Shown here one piece after another: positions 59,601 through 64,000 of a stretch of DNA of 64,000 nucleotides. This DNA is from Zarea fungicola. Taxonomy: Eukaryota; Ascomycota; Sordariomycetes; Hypocreales; Cordycipitaceae. Where the stretch lies: positions 124,001-188,000 of the forward strand of contig FWCC01000003.1 in assembly GCA_900169235.1 (NCBI GenBank), written 5' to 3'. A model generated the notes under the pieces. It did no database searches and had not been told where the DNA came from. It saw only the letters and a list, made by a program, of their open reading frames with translations. Position numbers and translations under genes: made by a program. The first letter of the stretch is position 1, and each line of letters starts with the position of its first letter.

Positions 59601-59873
59601 CGATACAAAAAGAAGGGAAAACCAAAGGGGGAATCAAAAATATAAAGGATTTTGGTTTTCCTTTAGCGAGATCTCATTGCTGGAAAGAGAAATGTTTTCA
59701 GTGCGTGTCTTGTCTTTTTTCGTGGAGTAAAATGAAATAAGGGAACAGTGGGATGCTTTCAATCTAGGTGTAGCAATCAATGCATTTTAACAAACATTTA
59801 TGTGGTTTATTGCTTTTTTTCTTCCTCTTTTTATCTATACAGACGTAGGCCAGACAGATACTGTTGCAGATAT

Positions 59874-60861
59874 TTACTCCTTTTTCGCTAGTATTTGTGC
59901 GTCTCTTTGAAAGATGACTGCCGTGGTGATTTGAAACCAGCTGTCATACAGAAGACCTAGATTTGTCAGTTAGTTTTCATGGCGCTCAGGGGGTTTCAAG
60001 AGATAAAAATGATGGAATGAAGGAATAGGAGAGAGTATTACCAAGTGGTACCACGACCCAGGGCATGTTGAAGCCCACATAATACACCCAAAAATAGAGA
60101 AACTCGGGCCTGCTGTATGAGATGCCGCTGACGTGGTAATCGGCCCAGTTGGTGCTGTAATAGAGCATGACGCCGTAGAGGTGTGCCATGCAGATGAGGA
60201 CCTGGAGGAAGTGGCGGCTCGGGGAGCGGAAGATGATGGCGAAAGCTGTGAGGAGGGAAAGAGGGCCCCAAGCGAACTTTTGATTTTTTGTTATTTTTTT
60301 TAGTATGCGAGAGGTGGAACAGTAGAGACGAGAACATACAACAGTAATTGTTTCGATGCAGAGTGTAAAGAGGTCGCCGGTGAGGTAACGAGAGTCGGAC
60401 AAGGCATATTCTTTCCACAGCATTGCGAATAGAGTATGCTGGCTGACCAGTTCAGCTTTGAAGTAGATGAAGTGGCCTTTTTTTTTTGTTGTTAAGAAGA
60501 TTATTTTACAAATGTACATATGTTACAACCGGCGCAGGCATGTTTCCAGCATGCTTTTACTCACCTTCGAAGCAGATGTGTAAGAATGCACCTGCATAGG
60601 TAAACAAGATTAGCAGTAAATTATGATGGTGAAAGTAAAGGGGAAAAAATCAGTTCATTTCATACATAGCGCAAACCAAGCAGCAGCGAAGCAGTCTAGG
60701 GATCGAAGCGCGGGTTTTTGGCGATTAGCCATCGAGTAGGCCACGAAGACGACACCGGTTGTAATGCCGCCGAACAGGGCCAGAACCACGGGCAGTCCTG
60801 TGGCATTGGCTTGGTAGCCCGGAATGGCCACGCTGAGGGGATAATATGGATGTGTAGGCAT
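59874..60861 (-). CDS. Emopamil-binding-protein-type sterol isomerase (EXPERA domain)
   Basis: Five exons (60861-60666, 60591-60565, 60476-60340, 60276-60042, 59956-59874) encode 225 residues. Exon 2 is a 27-nt microexon, confirmed by frame and family fit: it supplies CAFLHICFE. The protein has about four membrane segments. Residues known to be catalytic in human EBP have counterparts in order and spacing: His70 and Glu74 (HICFE), Glu116 and Thr119 (ETIT), Asn190 and Trp193 (NMPW); WGPLSL follows ETIT as in the family. EBP moves the sterol double bond from C8 to C7 in the ER. Ergosterol synthesis in most fungi uses the unrelated Erg2, so here the protein may be a second isomerase or act on another steroid; that is inference. 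The last exon reads GLLYDSWFQITTAV, an EBP-like end. Confidence 0.9.
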
Positions 60862-61275
60862 TGTGGTACTGTTGGTCACGTAGGCCACAACGAAACACTG
60901 ACTTATGCAGGGTTTTGGGTGACTGTATCGATGGTGCAAGCCAGGGGCTAAAAGTGCGTCTTGGGTGGCCGTGGATCGCGTACGGAGGATATTTCATTTA
61001 CAGCAACGCTCACGATAGCAAAGCAAGTAAGCAAGCATCAAGGTAATTAAATATTTTCTGCAATTAGGATTTTCTATGGTAGAATAGGGAGAACCCAAAT
61101 TTACCCTTGGCTGAATAAAACTCCGTGGAAGCATTTAATAGCCAAATCTCGTCGACACTACGTAGAAACCTACCCTGTTCTCTGTTGTTCCAACCAAAAG
61201 TCGACTCCAACCGCCGCCATTACAATATTGACATTTGCAAGAGAGACAAGTTTCTAGTGCGGATAATTTCCCTTC

Positions 61276-61314
61276 TTTTTTTTTTTTTTTTTCAAAGAAA
61301 AGGGGGGGGGGGGG
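61276..61314. repeat. Poly-T then poly-G homopolymer pair
   Basis: Seventeen T at 61276-61292, then CAAAGAAAA, then thirteen G at 61302-61314. The G-run could form a G-quadruplex; the length is also prone to sequencing error. Confidence 0.85.
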
Positions 61315-62475
61315 TTCTTTTTTCGATGTTGTCTCGATATTTTCTCGTGCCACGACTTATTAACTGACACCTCGGGTTCAAAGTCCCGTATGTGACATAA
61401 GACTGGGTGTAAAAAAGCTATCTGAATCCGCTTAAAGAATGCCCGGTGGTGTTAGTGCTGAGATCCAGTGGAAGGAACGAAAATAATGGCCGCTAGTGAT
61501 GAATACTGAAAGTTTGGCCATCACTTCTTCAGACTATTCTCAGGTTACTTGGCGTCTCAATATCGAATTCTACAAAACAGCCTCATAAAGAATGTCCACT
61601 CCATGGTGGCGGTGATTTGCCTGATCTCGTCGATCTCAAGCCGTTGGACTAATACTTGCCTTGAAGTTGATTCGTTAGCGAGGTTGCATTGTGTGGACCT
61701 ATTAGAAACAAGTTTATTTTGCCGGAGATAATAAATATTCTGTTGGATATTCATCGTTAGATATCCACTTTGTTTCATCGCCATTAGCTATAAATAAACC
61801 CCAGTAGCAAGTTGAAATGCGCAACTGTGTTGAGGCGGCCTCAAAAGATCTTCAACGGTCATCGCCGCGTCAGCTCGCCAACTCAAAACCGCCACTCCAC
61901 TGCGGAGTAGAACCGGGACAATCCCTGGAAGACTCCCACATTCCGAAAACACGTAAATTTGTCCGAATGCTCCAATTAACACGGTTTGAGTTGAAGCTTA
62001 TTTAGCCGTAGTTCAACTTCCCTAGCCAGGGCCGGAGAGTACTGAGTGTCACGACATTTCGTACTCTTTATACAATTACGTAGTTGCTAGGCCAGCCGCA
62101 AGATGAACCAAGAGAGTCGTGAGAAATCCAAGATAGCACTTTAGCTTGGTGTATTAGGAAAACGTAAGACATATAGACATGCTTCATTGTTGCCTAGGTA
62201 GCTGTTCACGACTTGAAATGTAGCGAAGATGAATCTCAGCCACCACCAGATCTACGTAGACCTTAAACCTCTTTTGGCCGGCTTCGGCAAGCTACCTGCG
62301 AATATCCACGGCTGACGTGTTCGGCGTGTATCGTTTTATCATTGGACTGGGCCATCACACAGGCCAGCTCGTATTAATTTTTTTTCGTCATTCTTGGGCG
62401 GTAGGCGTTCAATAATGCCAAGTGCGGAGATAGCTGACGACGCCGTGGTGAGATATCATCAAGCTAATCTCTAGC

Positions 62476-62481
62476 TATAAG
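62476..62481 (+). promoter_or_regulatory. TATA-like element of the dioxygenase gene
   Basis: TATAAG lies 82-87 bp upstream of the chosen start at 62563 and 37 bp upstream of the alternative ATG at 62518. Motif match only. Confidence 0.3.
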
Positions 62482-62562
62482 TAGCTGGTGTAATAATGAG
62501 TCCAAGATCTATCTTCAATGGTGAATAGCAACTTGCAGGCAGTTCTCCTAACTACCACTATA

Positions 62563-63834
62563 ATGCATTTTGTTCAACTCGTGTCGATCTTGGCTACTGC
62601 AACTGGCATAGCACATGCACATCCTGGCCATGGTCTGAGCGAAGAGATTGCTGAGCGTCGGCTCTTTCTCCGGTCTGTTCAAAGGCCTACGCTCGCTCAT
62701 TGTGCGGGCAAGCTCAGAGCACGAGGCGTAGAAGCCAACAACATTGCTCGACGCTCAAGTGCTGTTGAGGGCAAGAGGCTTGCCAAAGGTCTTCAGCGTA
62801 GAAGTGCCAACAGTGACCTATCAACTTCTCACAATAGCACCGACCTGGGCTTTAGTGAGAACACTTCAATCTCGGATCTCTTTGCCAGCAATGGGTCTTG
62901 CTACTTGACTCCTGAAGTGACCCAAGGTCCCTACTGTAAGTAATTCCATCGCGATACTTCAACTGAATCCAAGCTAACGGCTGCAGATGTTGGCGGCGAA
63001 TCTCTGAGACAAAACATAACAGATTCGGAACAGGGCGTCGAGATCACACTAGACTACCAAGTCATCAATGTCGACACTTGCGAGCCAGTGCCTGGTGTAT
63101 ATGTGGAAATATGGCATTGCAATTCCACGGGCGTTTACTCTGGCATCGTTGCAAACGGCAATGGTGACTCTTCCGATCAGTCCAACCTGCAGAACAAGGC
63201 TCTTCGTGGTATTCAAGCTACGGACAGTGATGGTGTTGCTCAATTCAACTCAATTGTTCCCGGCCATTACACGGGGCGTGCTCCCCATATTCACGTAATG
63301 GTTCACACCAATGCCAGCCTTTACCCAAACGAGACACTTGGCAATCTTGTCTACGCGAGCCATGTTGGCCAGGCCTTCTTCGACCAGGATCTCATTAGCC
63401 AAGTCGAGAGCACAGCTCCGTACAAGACGAACTACCAAGCACTGACAAGTAATTCGGAAGACAGCATCTTGGCGCAAGAAGCCGGTACGGATGGTGTTGA
63501 TCCATTTATGAACTACGCCTACATTGGCAATGGTGTTGGTGACGGCCTGTTTGCATGGCTTGCCTTTGGAATAAACACAACATATTCCAGCAAAGTGACA
63601 CCAGCTGCATTATTGTATGAATCAGGAGGTCTTGTGAGCCCCGATGCAAGTGCCGGCCGTCCTGGTGGCTTCGGTGGCGGCAACGGTACAGAGCCTGGTA
63701 ATAGTAGTACCTCTGCTCCATCCGGAACTCAACCCAGTGTAGTAGAAACACCACCTACAAATAATGGTCTCGTTGCAAAGTCATCTTTCTCTGGGCTAGT
63801 GGGACTGCTCTGGCTTCTACTCGTTCTCCAGTAG
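62563..63834 (+). CDS. Secreted intradiol ring-cleavage dioxygenase-like protein
   Basis: Two exons (62563-62935, 62987-63834; intron 51 nt with GCTAAC branch) encode 406 residues. The N-terminus MHFVQLVSILATATGIAHA is a signal peptide; an in-frame ATG 15 codons earlier (62518) would spoil it. A Ser/Arg-rich pro-region follows. The dioxygenase fold starts near 110: SCYLTPEVTQGPY, then WHCNSTGVYSG and VPGHYTGRAPHIHVMVH, placing the non-haem Fe(III) ligands Tyr175, Tyr219, His225 and His227. The family opens catechol-type rings between the hydroxyls; extracellular fungal members act on lignin-derived or plant phenols. Several N-glycosylation sequons (Asn134, 170 and others) support secretion. 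The C-terminus has a Gly/Ser/Thr/Pro spacer and a hydrophobic end (LVGLLWLLLVLQ) without basic residues, so a GPI anchor to the membrane or wall is likely. Confidence 0.9.
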
Positions 63835-64000
63835 GCGCTGCTCAGTTTCAGTCAACAAGCCACCCCATGGACCTGGCAGACGAACATTCCTAATTGGTGT
63901 GAGTTTTCTACATTTAAAGAATTTTCCATGAAAAAGCGAGCGGTTAGGTACGTTTGGGAGGCTTTTGTTTTATAGGACTTTGTATCTAGTTTGAGACAAG

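Larger units (their letters stand above)
60862..62562. other. Intergenic, divergent, 1.7 kb
   Basis: Between the sterol isomerase start and the dioxygenase start. It contains a T-17/G-13 homopolymer pair (listed separately) and AT-rich segments. Open frames are at most 90 codons and featureless; the candidate B-box at 61374-61386 does not fold as a tRNA arm. Confidence 0.55.

Noticed and set aside
61360..61400. Possible tRNA B-box (GGTTCAAAGTCC)
   Set aside because: The loop is eight bases, the stem only four pairs, and no A-box or acceptor stem is found at the right distance.

Overview
The window is nuclear DNA of a filamentous ascomycete (Pezizomycotina), most likely Sordariomycetes/Hypocreales. 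The genes are split by short introns (about 50-210 nt) with GT..AG ends and CTAAC/CTGAC-type branch sites, and the proteins (a fungal Nup82 type, a Zn(II)2Cys6 regulator, yeast-type mitoribosomal mL60, a DUF3605 protein) are fungal. The order-level placement is inference from protein flavour only. There is no sign of bacterial, viral or organellar DNA.

Layout. The left 24 kb is gene-poor: the 5' end of an unrecognised Ser/Pro-rich protein runs off the left edge (minus strand), followed by about 6.7 kb without a credible gene, an isolated intronless short-chain dehydrogenase, a convergent ankyrin-DIL protein, and then about 12.8 kb without a credible gene. This second desert ends in a pyrimidine-rich stretch with a small upstream ORF in front of a 1120-residue Zn(II)2Cys6 transcription factor. 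From 24.4 kb to the right edge genes are dense and mostly conserved housekeeping functions.

The dense part, in order: Zn(II)2Cys6 factor (+), KRI1 nucleolar ribosome-biogenesis factor (-), Rab5-type GTPase (+), RING protein with Arg/Asp repeats (+), PIK1 phosphatidylinositol 4-kinase (-), NC2-alpha/BUR6 histone-fold repressor (-), alpha/beta hydrolase (-), DUF3605 protein (+), SND2/TMEM208 (-), CDC27/APC3 (+), histone H4 (+), TRAPP subunit TRS20 (-), mitoribosomal protein mL60/MRPL31 (+), cap-binding CBC2/CBP20 (-), NUP82 (+), an EBP-type sterol isomerase (-), and a secreted intradiol-type dioxygenase with a GPI-like tail (+).

Functionally these are a chance neighbourhood of core genes (ribosome assembly, transport, transcription, cell cycle, RNA export), not a pathway cluster. 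Several neighbours are divergent with 0.3-1.3 kb shared promoters. I reconstructed splice junctions by hand, checking reading frame and family alignment at every join. I found no CRISPR, tRNA, rRNA, intact transposon or secondary-metabolite cluster. The points most worth a second look are the complete EBP active-site residue set in a fungus, the uORF in front of the transcription factor, introns whose retention would change protein ends, and the two deserts.
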